Source of the DNA: DATDWC01 sp035289805
GTDB taxonomy: Bacteria; Patescibacteriota; Gracilibacteria; Peribacterales; Peribacteraceae
Assembly (NCBI GenBank): GCA_035289805.1
Contig: DATDWC010000028.1
Span: forward strand, 1 to 21,010
DNA length: 21,010 nucleotides
Reading direction: 5' to 3'
A program made the position numbers and the translations under genes. Shown here piece after piece: positions 15,222-21,010 of the stretch. How positions within the stretch are numbered: the stretch's first letter is position 1; every line of letters begins with the position of its first letter. The notes below the pieces were generated by a model. The model did not search any database. It worked only from the letters and a program-made list of their open reading frames with translations, and was not told the origin of the DNA.

Positions 15222-15249
15222 ATTATCTACTTGGCCATCATTGTGTCAA
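15222..15249 (-). promoter_or_regulatory. Consensus promoter of the 15193 gene
   Basis: On the minus strand, TTGACA (15249-15244), a 16-nt spacer and GATAAT (15227-15222). Transcription would start near 15215, about 22 nt before the ATG at 15193. It is back to back with the purB promoter. Confidence 0.85.
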
Positions 15250-15293
15250 CGATTTTCTGTCATTTTGTAACAGTACAACAGCTCCCCGTGGCT

Positions 15294-15321
15294 TTGGCAA
15301 AATGAAGGCTTCTGCTACACT
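15294..15321 (+). promoter_or_regulatory. Promoter of purB
   Basis: -35 TTGGCA (15294-15299), 16-nt spacer and -10 TACACT (15316-15321) extended by TG-C (15313-15315). The -10 ends 11 nt before the ATG, so the mRNA has a leader of only about five bases. Confidence 0.8.
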
Positions 15322-15332
15322 CATCCTCTAGG

Positions 15333-16640
15333 ATGTACCCCCTCTCCCCCCTCGATGGCCGCTACCAGAAGAAGGTTGCGGTGCTTTCGCCGTACTTTAG
15401 TGAGGAAGCGCTGATGAAGGCGCGTGTAGAGGTCGAAATCCTCTATTTCCTGGCACTCGCAGAGGAGCGCAGGGTGAGCGAATTGAAGCGGGTTTCTGCA
15501 AGTGATCGCGCAAAACTCATGAAGATCATCGATCAATTTGGGGCAAAAGATCTCGCGCAGATCGCAAATTTTGAGCAGAAGACGAATCACGATGTAAAAG
15601 CTGTGGAGTACTACCTCCGCAAAAAATTCCAATCGATGCCGGGACTGCGTAAATCACTCGCCTTCGTTCACTTCGGTCTCACGAGCGAAGACGTGAACAA
15701 TTTGGCCTATGGCATCCTCATCATGCGGGCACTCAAGGAAGTGCTCAAGCCCGAGCTCAAAGCGATCCTTGCAGAGCTTGGCGGTATGGGGAGGAGGTGG
15801 AAGAAGACAGAGCTCTTAAGCCTCACACATGGGCAACCTGCAACACCAACAACTGTAGGGAAGGAGTTCCTCGTCTTCCACGAGCGCTTGAACCGCCAAA
15901 TTGCAGAGCTTTATGGCTTTACGATGTGTGGGAAATTAGGAGGGGCTGTAGGGAACTTCTCTGCGCACAGAGCAGCGTATCCGGAAGTAAACTGGGAGGC
16001 ATTCGGACGAAAATTCGTGCGATCACTTGGCCTTGTGCCACTCCGCTACACCACGCAAATTAATCCCCATGATGATCTTGCGGAACTCTCGCATCTCTTT
16101 GCTCGCATCAATACAATCCTCCTCGATCTCTCGCGTGATCTCTGGTCCTACATCTCACGTGGGATCTTTACGCAGAAGAAAGTAGGAAGTGAAGTTGGAT
16201 CCTCCACCATGCCGCACAAGGTGAACCCGATCGACTTCGAAAACGCAGAGGGGAATTTAGGTGTGAGCTCTGCACTCTTCCTCCACTTTGCAGAAAAACT
16301 TCCAGTTTCGCGCCTCCAGCGCGATCTCAGTGATTCCACGGTGCAGAGGAATGTGGGTGTTGCCTTCGGGCACCATCTCCTCTCGCTCCAATCCCTTAAA
16401 AGAGGCTTCTCGAAGCTCCAAATGAATCCCGAGAGAATCCGAGAGGAACTTGACGCACATCCGGAGGTTTTGGCCGAGGCGATCCAAACTGTGATGCGGA
16501 AGAATGGGATTTTGGATGCCTATGAGCAAATGAAGAAGTTAACGAGGGGGGAGGCGGTGACGAAGAAAAAGCTGCGAGAATTCATTCAGCAGATTTCACT
16601 CCCGAAACAGGAGAGGGAGCAGCTACTGAAGTTGTTGTAG
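15333..16640 (+). CDS. purB: Adenylosuccinate lyase
   Basis: Catalyses two fumarate-releasing steps in purine synthesis: SAICAR to AICAR and adenylosuccinate to AMP. The 435-residue protein starts with YPLSPLDGRY, as PurB proteins do. It has the catalytic histidine segment SLTHGQPATPTTVGKE (H166) and the fumarase-family signature GSSTMPHKVNPIDFENAEGN (about 289-308) with the catalytic serine loop (S290/S291). The length is close to that of E. coli PurB. It is transcribed alone from the promoter at 15294-15321 and overlaps the tail of a convergent minus-strand gene by 59 nt. No other purine genes are next to it. Confidence 0.97.
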   Translation: MYPLSPLDGRYQKKVAVLSPYFSEEALMKARVEVEILYFLALAEERRVSELKRVSASDRAKLMKIIDQFGAKDLAQIANFEQKTNHDVKAVEYYLRKKFQSMPGLRKSLAFVHFGLTSEDVNNLAYGILIMRALKEVLKPELKAILAELGGMGRRWKKTELLSLTHGQPATPTTVGKEFLVFHERLNRQIAELYGFTMCGKLGGAVGNFSAHRAAYPEVNWEAFGRKFVRSLGLVPLRYTTQINPHDDLAELSHLFARINTILLDLSRDLWSYISRGIFTQKKVGSEVGSSTMPHKVNPIDFENAEGNLGVSSALFLHFAEKLPVSRLQRDLSDSTVQRNVGVAFGHHLLSLQSLKRGFSKLQMNPERIREELDAHPEVLAEAIQTVMRKNGILDAYEQMKKLTRGEAVTKKKLREFIQQISLPKQEREQLLKLL

Positions 16641-16998
16641 CTTCACATAATTTGCGCAATTCATTCGTCACGTGCTGAAGAGCCTGATCCGGTTTCATAT
16701 TTGCCGTATTCGAGGAGCAATCGAATGCAAAATCCTCAAGCTCCCTATCGTCGACTCCGGCAAGAGGGGAAAGATCCGAAACAGCCTTCCCAAGAGTATC
16801 TCGATATCTTTCTCTTAAACCACGGAGAACAGCCTTGCCAAAGACAGGCTCGATTTCTTGGGGAAACAGCGCATCTATGAGTCGATCGAGCTGATCAACT
16901 GGTTCAATGTCCATAGAATCAGCATTGTCTCCTCTCCAATTGCCGAAGCTTGTTCGTGCTTCCAATTCGAGCTCTGGGGTAAATTGGAATGAATCCAT
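16582..16998 (-). CDS. Hypothetical soluble protein, convergent with purB
   Basis: 138 residues, acidic and mostly helical: PVDQLDRLIDALFPQEIEPV near 33, GLRERYRDTLGKAVSDL near 60 and DQALQHVTNELRKLCEA near 103, then a Ser/Ala/Pro tail. There is no signal peptide or membrane helix. Its last 19 codons lie antisense to the 3' end of purB; that overlap is the weak point. The body outside purB reads as ordinary protein, and the ATG follows a pyrimidine tract (TTTCCCTTTTCCCCTC) like other genes here. A minus-strand terminator (17056-17024) separates it from the gene upstream, so it needs its own promoter, which I cannot identify. Family unknown. Confidence 0.62.
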   Translation of the reverse strand: MDSFQFTPELELEARTSFGNWRGDNADSMDIEPVDQLDRLIDALFPQEIEPVFGKAVLRGLRERYRDTLGKAVSDLSPLAGVDDRELEDFAFDCSSNTANMKPDQALQHVTNELRKLCEATTTSVAAPSPVSGVKSAE

Positions 16999-17023
16999 GA
17001 GGGGAAAAGGGAAATGGGTAAAT

Positions 17024-17056
17024 AAAAAACTCCCTCTTGCTTTCGCGTGGGGGGAG
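17024..17056 (-). terminator. Minus-strand terminator after the 17466 gene
   Basis: Read on the minus strand: CTCCC, a 17-nt loop containing GC-GAAA-GC, then GGGAG followed by six T. The stem is short but GC-rich. It lies about 90 nt after the stop of the 105-residue gene. Confidence 0.6.
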
Positions 17057-17148
17057 AAAAGTTTAGATCAGCTTCATCCCTCTCACGCGGAGCGCGAGAT
17101 AATAATGATGCTGATGATGGAAGCCCGGCGGGTCATTCCAAGGCTAGC

Positions 17149-17466
17149 CTACGGGGTTCGCCGTGTTTGGTCAAGCGTGATACGGGGTAATTGGGGAATC
17201 CTGACCCCTTCAACCGCCCGTGCGGTAATTACCCCATCGATCGTAATACACCGGAGAATACGTTGTGAAAGTATAGCGCTCTCCGTTGACAGTTTGGCAC
17301 TGAGGACATCGGCTGCGCGCGCATCAGGGAGGAAAAGATCCATACCACCGTGTCGGTGATCCTCAATGATGTTTCCTTCAATGCCAAGCTCATCCAAGGC
17401 TTGTTTGCACGCTTGCGCGGCATCACGGACATTGGGGAGTTCGTGGAGTGGGATGTGGAATGTCAT
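17149..17466 (-). CDS. Small hypothetical protein
   Basis: 105 residues, soluble, alternating helices and strands (VRDAAQACKQALDELGIEG, HGGMDLFLPDARAADVLSAK, ILRCITIDGVITARAV), ending in DQTRRTP. No motif recognised. The ATG is only 23 nt after the T-run of the tsf terminator, leaving little room for a separate promoter, so expression may depend on readthrough. A terminator follows at 17056. The 9-bp inverted repeat GGGGTAATT/AATTACCCC (17184-17235) lies within the 3' half of the frame. The gene call is moderate. Confidence 0.5.
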   Translation of the reverse strand: MTFHIPLHELPNVRDAAQACKQALDELGIEGNIIEDHRHGGMDLFLPDARAADVLSAKLSTESAILSQRILRCITIDGVITARAVEGVRIPQLPRITLDQTRRTP

Positions 17467-17489
17467 GGGTGAGGTGATAAAGGAAATAC

Positions 17490-17515
17490 AAAAAACCGCT
17501 CTTTTTGTAGAGCGG
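17490..17515 (-). terminator. Terminator of the rpsB-tsf operon
   Basis: Read on the minus strand: CCGCTCT, a 6-nt loop, AGAGCGG, then six T. It is a perfect 7-bp stem about 136 nt after the tsf stop. The 17516-17651 stretch between them holds nothing I can identify and is presumably 3' untranslated RNA. Confidence 0.9.
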
Positions 17516-17651
17516 GGTGGAAAGGACAGCGTAGAAGCCTATCTACATCCTAGAACCCCGCGCCCTGCTGCAGGACATCTTTGGGGCACAGAAGAGGACG
17601 TAGGCACCATTCATGCCCTCGATAGTACCGGTGAGTGGACAGAAAGCAAGC

Positions 17652-18425
17652 TTACGCCACCGAAAAACGCACGTAGGTCTTCACTTTTGCTCCCCCGAGG
17701 TACTTCTCCACGCTCATCGATTGATCCTTGGCAAAGGGCTGCTTCACAAGTGCTGATTCCTCCCTAAACTTCTTCTCCTTCCCGATCATGATCTTATCGT
17801 GCATGGCTTCGGGCTTGCCTTCTTTTTTGAGTTGCTCGCGCCAGATCTCCTTCTCCTTCTCCACGGATTCTGCCGAAACTTCTTCCGGACTCATCACAGA
17901 AGGCGCCATAGCAGCTGCATGCATCGCAACATCTTTTGCTTTTATTTCGTCACCACCCTCAAGGGCGATCACGACGCCAATCTTGCTATTACTATGCACG
18001 TAGGTGCCGAGCGTTCCTCCTTCGATCACCTTAAGATCGTAGAGTGTGACGTTCTCTCCCAACTTATTCACGAGATCCGGCATGATGCTCTCTGCGTGCT
18101 TTTTTGCGGCATCAGGACCCTTTTCGAGTGCCATCACGGCGAGAGCCTTCCCCGCATTCTGGAAATCATCCCCACGTGCCACAAAGTCCGTTTCGCATGC
18201 GAGGTGCACGATAGCTGCCTTTCCGCCTTTGCTCTCGATGAAGATGCTGCCCTCACTCTGATCTCGCTCCGCCTTCTTTACAGCTTGTGCCTGGCCACGC
18301 TTCCTTAGAATCTCGATTGCCTTCTCCTCATTCCCATTTGCTTCCTCCAGTGCGCTCTTTACTGCCATCAATCCAACGCCTGTGCGCTTGCGGAGAGAGG
18401 AAACCTGTTCTGCTGTGATTGGCAT
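17652..18425 (-). CDS. tsf: Elongation factor Ts
   Basis: Guanine-nucleotide exchange factor that recycles EF-Tu during translation. The 257 residues contain the N-terminal UBA-like domain (VSSLRKRTGVGLMAVKSALEEANGN, residues 8-32) and the family signature CETDFVARGDDF with T79-D80-F81, which contacts EF-Tu. Two core subdomains follow, and the C-terminal QPFAKDQSMSVEKYL segment is typical. The length is slightly below the 280-290 of many homologues. It lies 32 nt downstream of rpsB in the classic rpsB-tsf order. The ATG follows CTTCCCCCTTCTCCC with no Shine-Dalgarno sequence. Confidence 0.97.
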   Translation of the reverse strand: MPITAEQVSSLRKRTGVGLMAVKSALEEANGNEEKAIEILRKRGQAQAVKKAERDQSEGSIFIESKGGKAAIVHLACETDFVARGDDFQNAGKALAVMALEKGPDAAKKHAESIMPDLVNKLGENVTLYDLKVIEGGTLGTYVHSNSKIGVVIALEGGDEIKAKDVAMHAAAMAPSVMSPEEVSAESVEKEKEIWREQLKKEGKPEAMHDKIMIGKEKKFREESALVKQPFAKDQSMSVEKYLGGAKVKTYVRFSVA

Positions 18426-18457
18426 GGGAGAAGGGGGAAGAGACGAACGGAAACGGA

Positions 18458-19213
18458 TCAGACACCAACGAGGATCATTGGCTCATCGGGGTTGTGCTGT
18501 GGTTTTTTAACTTCTTGCGGAGCCGCTGGAGCCTCGCGTGGGGTTTCCATGAGTGCTTCCTTTGCGGTTTGCAGGATCAGCATCACAGAACCCGCTGCAT
18601 CATCGTTTGCGGGGATCGCGACTTTAAAGAGATCAGGATCAGCATTGCTATCGCAGATGCCAAACACGGGAATCCCGGCGATGTTTGCTTCCCGCACGGA
18701 GATCACATCGCGCACCGCATCCACCACAAAGAGTGCATCAGGGAGGCCCGTCATGCCTGCAACTCCAGAGAGCGCGCGCTCCAACTTCAGGAGTTTTTTT
18801 CGGAGATTGAGTTGTTCCTTCTTCGTGTACTTTTCCACTTCCCCGGTTTTAAATTGTCGCTCCAGATCCAGGTAGTAGCGGATTCTGCGGCTGATTGTTT
18901 TCCAGTTTGTGAGGAGCCCGGGGATCCACTTCTTCGTCACAGTGGGGTGACCTGTCGTCTTCCCTAAATCCTCGAGAGCTGCGGTACTAAAAAGCTTTGT
19001 GGAGACAAACAAGATGGATTTCCCTTTCCTATGGAGCTCCATAATTTCGTTGCAGGCCTGCTCCAGCTTTTTCCTGGTCTGCATGAGATCAAAGATGTGG
19101 ACCCCTTTCTGAACGCTGTAGAGGTACGGCTTCATCTTGGGATTCCATTTTTCGCACTTGTGTCCGATGTGGCACGCAGCAGCCAGGAGCTCTGATTCAG
19201 AAGGGATAGTCAT
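18458..19213 (-). CDS. rpsB: 30S ribosomal protein uS2
   Basis: Small-subunit ribosomal protein S2. The 251 residues carry family landmarks: AACHIGHKCEKWNPKMKPYLY (residues about 12-32), GVHIFDLMQTRKKL (37-50), KKWIPGLLTNWKTI (94-107), and the C-terminal LPDALFVVDAVRD and IPVFGICDSNADPDLF segments. The final 25 residues are a Pro/Glu-rich tail. It is first in the operon with tsf. The start follows CCCCCACTCCCCACC, with no Shine-Dalgarno sequence, although the gene should be highly expressed. Confidence 0.97.
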   Translation of the reverse strand: MTIPSESELLAAACHIGHKCEKWNPKMKPYLYSVQKGVHIFDLMQTRKKLEQACNEIMELHRKGKSILFVSTKLFSTAALEDLGKTTGHPTVTKKWIPGLLTNWKTISRRIRYYLDLERQFKTGEVEKYTKKEQLNLRKKLLKLERALSGVAGMTGLPDALFVVDAVRDVISVREANIAGIPVFGICDSNADPDLFKVAIPANDDAAGSVMLILQTAKEALMETPREAPAAPQEVKKPQHNPDEPMILVGV

Positions 19214-19259
19214 GGTGGGGAGTGGGGGAGATCCTTATTTCCTTTTCACCTCATTTCAC

Positions 19260-19287
19260 ATTGTGGAGGAACGCTGCATTGCGTCAG
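19260..19287 (-). promoter_or_regulatory. Candidate promoter of rpsB-tsf
   Basis: On the minus strand, CTGACG (19287-19282), a 16-nt spacer and CACAAT (19265-19260), about 46 nt before the rpsB ATG. Each box matches consensus at four of six positions. The rest of 19214-19384 contains a CACGTG-centred imperfect palindrome (19288-19299) and nothing else I can name. Confidence 0.38.
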
Positions 19288-19384
19288 GACCACGTGATCA
19301 GTGAAAAGTGACAGACAAAGGGAAGGGTATGGATATTTTTTGATTCGTGCAAGAAAGAATTGAGGATTCTGGGCTATGACCCGG

Positions 19385-19537
19385 GATTGGCCGTACCTGA
19401 ATGACGAATGGTGTTTTTTTGCGAACCAACATTGATGTCACGCCAATCCCTGTTACTCCTGCACGGATTGCCTCATAGGTAGTGTAATCCGATGACTTCT
19501 GTTCACTTTCTCACTCGCACGGGCAATCCGTGCGACC
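19385..19537. repeat. REP-like structured repeat, left copy
   Basis: This copy has two nested inverted repeats: GGGATTGGC (19383-19391)/GCCAATCCC (19442-19450), and GCACGGATTGCC (19461-19472)/GGCAATCCGTGC (19522-19533). A T7 run sits in the first loop, and a GTAG tetranucleotide (19479-19482) in the second. About 65 nt at its right end are nearly identical to the copy at 20165-20319. Confidence 0.88.
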
Positions 19538-19559
19538 CTCTGTGTTACCATGTTTCCCT

Positions 19560-20153
19560 ATGCCTTTTGATCCTGCCATCCAGATCCGGCGCGGAGCGTA
19601 CTTGCCGCACTGGACTAAGGACGGGGCAATATATTCCATCCATTTTCGATTGGCAGATTCTATTCCCACAGCAAAACGGAAGGAATGGGAAGAAGAAAGA
19701 AAACTCCTGATGCAAAAGGGAATAGACAGCCTCACAAAAGAGGAGATGGAGAGAGTGCAGTACCTCTTCTCAGAGAAGATTGAACAGTATCTTGATGCAG
19801 GTTATGGAGCGTGTTGGTTAAAACAAGAAGCAATTGCAGCGGCTATTGCAAGACTTCTTCAGAAATTTGATGGGGATTGGTATCGGCTCTTCGCATGGTG
19901 CATCATGCCCAATCACATACACGTTGTGTTTCAACCTCTCACAAAACCTCTCCATCAAATTGTGCAGACGTGGAAGCGTGTGAGCGCACAGAAGGCAAAT
20001 AAACTCCTTCGACGTTCCGGTACCTTTTGGCAGCCGGAGTATTTTGATCATCTCATCAGAGATGAGGAAAAGTTTGAGCATGCGGTCGAATACGTGTGGA
20101 AGAATCCCGATGCTGCTGGTTTCCGCGAGTGGAAATGGCGTTGGAAAGTGTGA
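19560..20153 (+). CDS. REP-associated tyrosine transposase (Y1_Tnp, RAYT)
   Basis: A single-strand DNA transposase of the IS200-like HUH group. The frame is open from a GTG at 19530, inside the left repeat; the ATG at 19560 is the likelier start (197 residues, MPFDPAIQIRRGAYLPHW). The HUH motif is MPNHIHVVF (H119, H121) and the catalytic tyrosine is probably Y161 in FWQPEYFDHLIRDEEKF. The family's YVWKNPDAAGF follows at about 177. All motifs are present, so it is probably functional. An insertion of about 45 charged residues (AKRKEWEEERKLL to QYLDAGYG) is typical of this subgroup. No Shine-Dalgarno sequence. Confidence 0.93.
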   Translation: MPFDPAIQIRRGAYLPHWTKDGAIYSIHFRLADSIPTAKRKEWEEERKLLMQKGIDSLTKEEMERVQYLFSEKIEQYLDAGYGACWLKQEAIAAAIARLLQKFDGDWYRLFAWCIMPNHIHVVFQPLTKPLHQIVQTWKRVSAQKANKLLRRSGTFWQPEYFDHLIRDEEKFEHAVEYVWKNPDAAGFREWKWRWKV

Positions 20154-20164
20154 GAGTTCGAAGT

Positions 20165-20319
20165 GATTGGCCGTATCTGAATAATGAATAGTGTTTTTTT
20201 GGGCGAATCAAAATTGGGATCATGCCAATCCCCGTTACTGCTACACGGATTGCCTCATAGGTAGTGTAATCCGATGACTTCTGTTCACTTTTTCACTCGC
20301 ACGGGCAATCCGTGCGACC
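20165..20319. repeat. REP-like structured repeat, right copy
   Basis: A direct copy of 19385-19537 with scattered substitutions and small indels. Its inverted repeats are GATTGGC (20165-20171)/GCCAATC (20224-20230) and CACGGATTGCC (20244-20254)/GGCAATCCGTG (20304-20314). The T7 run and the GTAG in loop two are conserved. Confidence 0.88.
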
Positions 20320-20493
20320 TTATCCGCGTACTCCAACATCGGGAATCAGCCCTGGTGCCACATGGAAGAGTGCCCAAATACTTCCAATAACGACCACAGA
20401 ACCAATGAAGATGTTCCAAGCAGTTTTCTTGAAAGTCTCGCTCCCGGAGTGGAGAGAGTTTAGTTCGATGGGAGATGAAGAAGGAGAGTTCAT
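20320..20493 (-). CDS. Small single-pass membrane protein
   Basis: From the ATG at 20493 this is a 57-residue protein with a polar N-terminus, one membrane helix (TAWNIFIGSVVVIGSIWALF) and a short tail PGLIPDVGVRG. An in-frame ATG at 20538 would add 15 charged residues (MHEGKAKDMVEK) and cannot be excluded. GGTGGAG, 12 nt before the internal ATG, is the only Shine-Dalgarno-like stretch I saw, and its spacing is long. The stop codon touches the edge of the REP-like repeat, so the original gene may have been longer. Family unknown. Confidence 0.55.
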   Translation of the reverse strand: MNSPSSSPIELNSLHSGSETFKKTAWNIFIGSVVVIGSIWALFHVAPGLIPDVGVRG

Positions 20494-20557
20494 TGTGCTT
20501 CTTTTCTCCACCATATCCTTAGCCTTGCCTTCATGCACTCATTTTTGGATTCATTTC

Positions 20558-20986
20558 CTAATTTGTACTGCTGCCGGAAAAAAGCTCCATCAAATCATCT
20601 GGAGAGATGTTCATATTTGGGAGAGTGCAAAGCTCAGGATTTTCCATAAGTTGAATCAACTCTCCTGATTCCACAAAGCGCACAAGATCATCTTCGAGTG
20701 GGAGAATGTTACATACTTTCATAAATTCTATTCCCCCAGGAAGATCACCCAGTTTGAATTCTGTGTTCCGAGCTCCTGCGCGCTCTCTTTTTTCAGCTTC
20801 TTGCCTTGCTCGATGTATTTTTTCTATGAATGGAGTGGGATCGAGAGCTGCAAATTTTCCTCCACGCTGCGAAAGTTCGTGTAACTTTGTTGCAATCAAG
20901 TTGGGACTGAGGCAATATTTTTGATCAGAACCTTCGAGCAAGGGTATGCCTTCCTCCGCTAAATAATCAACAGAGGGATCTGCCAT
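20558..20986 (-). CDS. Hypothetical soluble protein, possibly partial at the window edge
   Basis: 142 residues from the ATG at 20986, soluble and rich in Glu, Leu and Pro. It has helical segments PFIEKIHRARQEAEKRERAG (about 52-71) and DDLVRFVESGELIQLMENP (about 99-117), and an acidic end DDLMELFSGSSTN. Upstream the same frame stays open through the eight codons to the window end (including ERLEF), so the true start may lie outside. It is upstream of the small membrane protein gene, with about 64 nt between stop and the ATG at 20493. The family is not recognised. It is more AT-rich than the core genes. Confidence 0.65.
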   Translation of the reverse strand: MADPSVDYLAEEGIPLLEGSDQKYCLSPNLIATKLHELSQRGGKFAALDPTPFIEKIHRARQEAEKRERAGARNTEFKLGDLPGGIEFMKVCNILPLEDDLVRFVESGELIQLMENPELCTLPNMNISPDDLMELFSGSSTN

Positions 20987-21010
20987 AAACTCTAAACGCT
21001 CGTTCGTGTG

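Larger units (their letters stand above)
19385..20319 (+). mobile_element. RAYT unit: transposase between two direct REP-like repeats
   Basis: A transposase gene lies between two directly repeated copies of a structured sequence of about 154 nt. RAYT transposases act on REP hairpins with a GTAG-type tetranucleotide, and such a tetranucleotide is present in both copies. The unit ends exactly at the stop codon of the next minus-strand gene. Mobility is inferred from the family. Confidence 0.8.

Noticed and set aside
16907..17359. 150-codon plus-strand frame opposite two minus-strand genes
   Set aside because: Composition is Arg/Ser-rich as expected of a shadow frame, it crosses a minus-strand terminator, and it has no start signal.
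19530..19559. GTG start of the transposase at 19530
   Set aside because: It lies inside the left repeat arm; the ATG at 19560 fits the usual family start better, though the GTG cannot be excluded.
1..21010. UGA-recoded genetic code (code 25) and CRISPR arrays
   Set aside because: Several genes end at UGA in the expected place, including nrdJ after its C-terminal cysteine tail, so UGA is a stop. No regularly spaced identical repeats with unique spacers are present.

Overview
This window looks like a stretch of chromosome from a bacterium of the Candidate Phyla Radiation (Patescibacteria), possibly the Peregrinibacteria/Peribacteria group. That placement is inference. It rests on the unusually short alanyl-tRNA synthetase, several compact hypothetical genes, a B12-dependent ribonucleotide reductase fused to a TSCPD domain, degenerate 7-nt repeat patches and moderate base composition. 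UGA is used as a normal stop (ends of the genes at 29, 5443, 9742 and 11465), so the UGA-glycine code of Gracilibacteria does not apply.

Layout. Positions 29-2157 hold an ECF-type sigma factor that overlaps by 4 nt a large single-pass membrane protein, probably its anti-sigma factor, closed by a strong terminator. Positions 2309-3264 carry a cysteine-rich lipoprotein and a small soluble protein with its own promoter and terminator. Positions 3381-3787 encode a complete tmRNA (ssrA) with an encoded CCA end and a 26-residue tag. It is followed by a palindrome-rich patch and a small GIY-YIG nuclease. Positions 4244-6414 are a minus-strand cluster of four exported or membrane proteins, three without an assigned family. 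Divergent from it is alaS (6463-8400), whose stop codon lies inside a degenerate 7-nt repeat. An inverted copy of that repeat encodes the hydrophobic N-terminus of the next gene. Positions 8498-11232 are two overlapping membrane protein genes, the second resembling a GT-C-type glycosyltransferase. Positions 11465-14923 are nrdJ, preceded by a near-perfect NrdR-box palindrome. Then come a small minus-strand gene with a consensus promoter, purB (15333-16640), two small minus-strand unknowns, and the minus-strand rpsB-tsf pair (19213-17652) with a terminator. Positions 19385-20319 are a REP-associated tyrosine transposase between two direct copies of a structured repeat of about 154 nt. The window ends with two small minus-strand genes.

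How it fits together. Translation and rescue genes (alaS, ssrA, rpsB, tsf) and nucleotide metabolism (nrdJ, purB) are core functions. The tmRNA carries a G3-U70 pair, the identity element read by alanyl-tRNA synthetase, so alaS and ssrA act in the same process. The sigma/membrane-protein pair and the exported-protein cluster probably concern envelope sensing or surface functions.

Two window-wide features stand out. Almost no gene has a recognisable Shine-Dalgarno sequence; start codons instead follow pyrimidine-rich tracts. Several promoters carry TG-n plus a -10 box ending only about 7-11 nt before the ATG, which suggests leaderless or nearly leaderless mRNAs.
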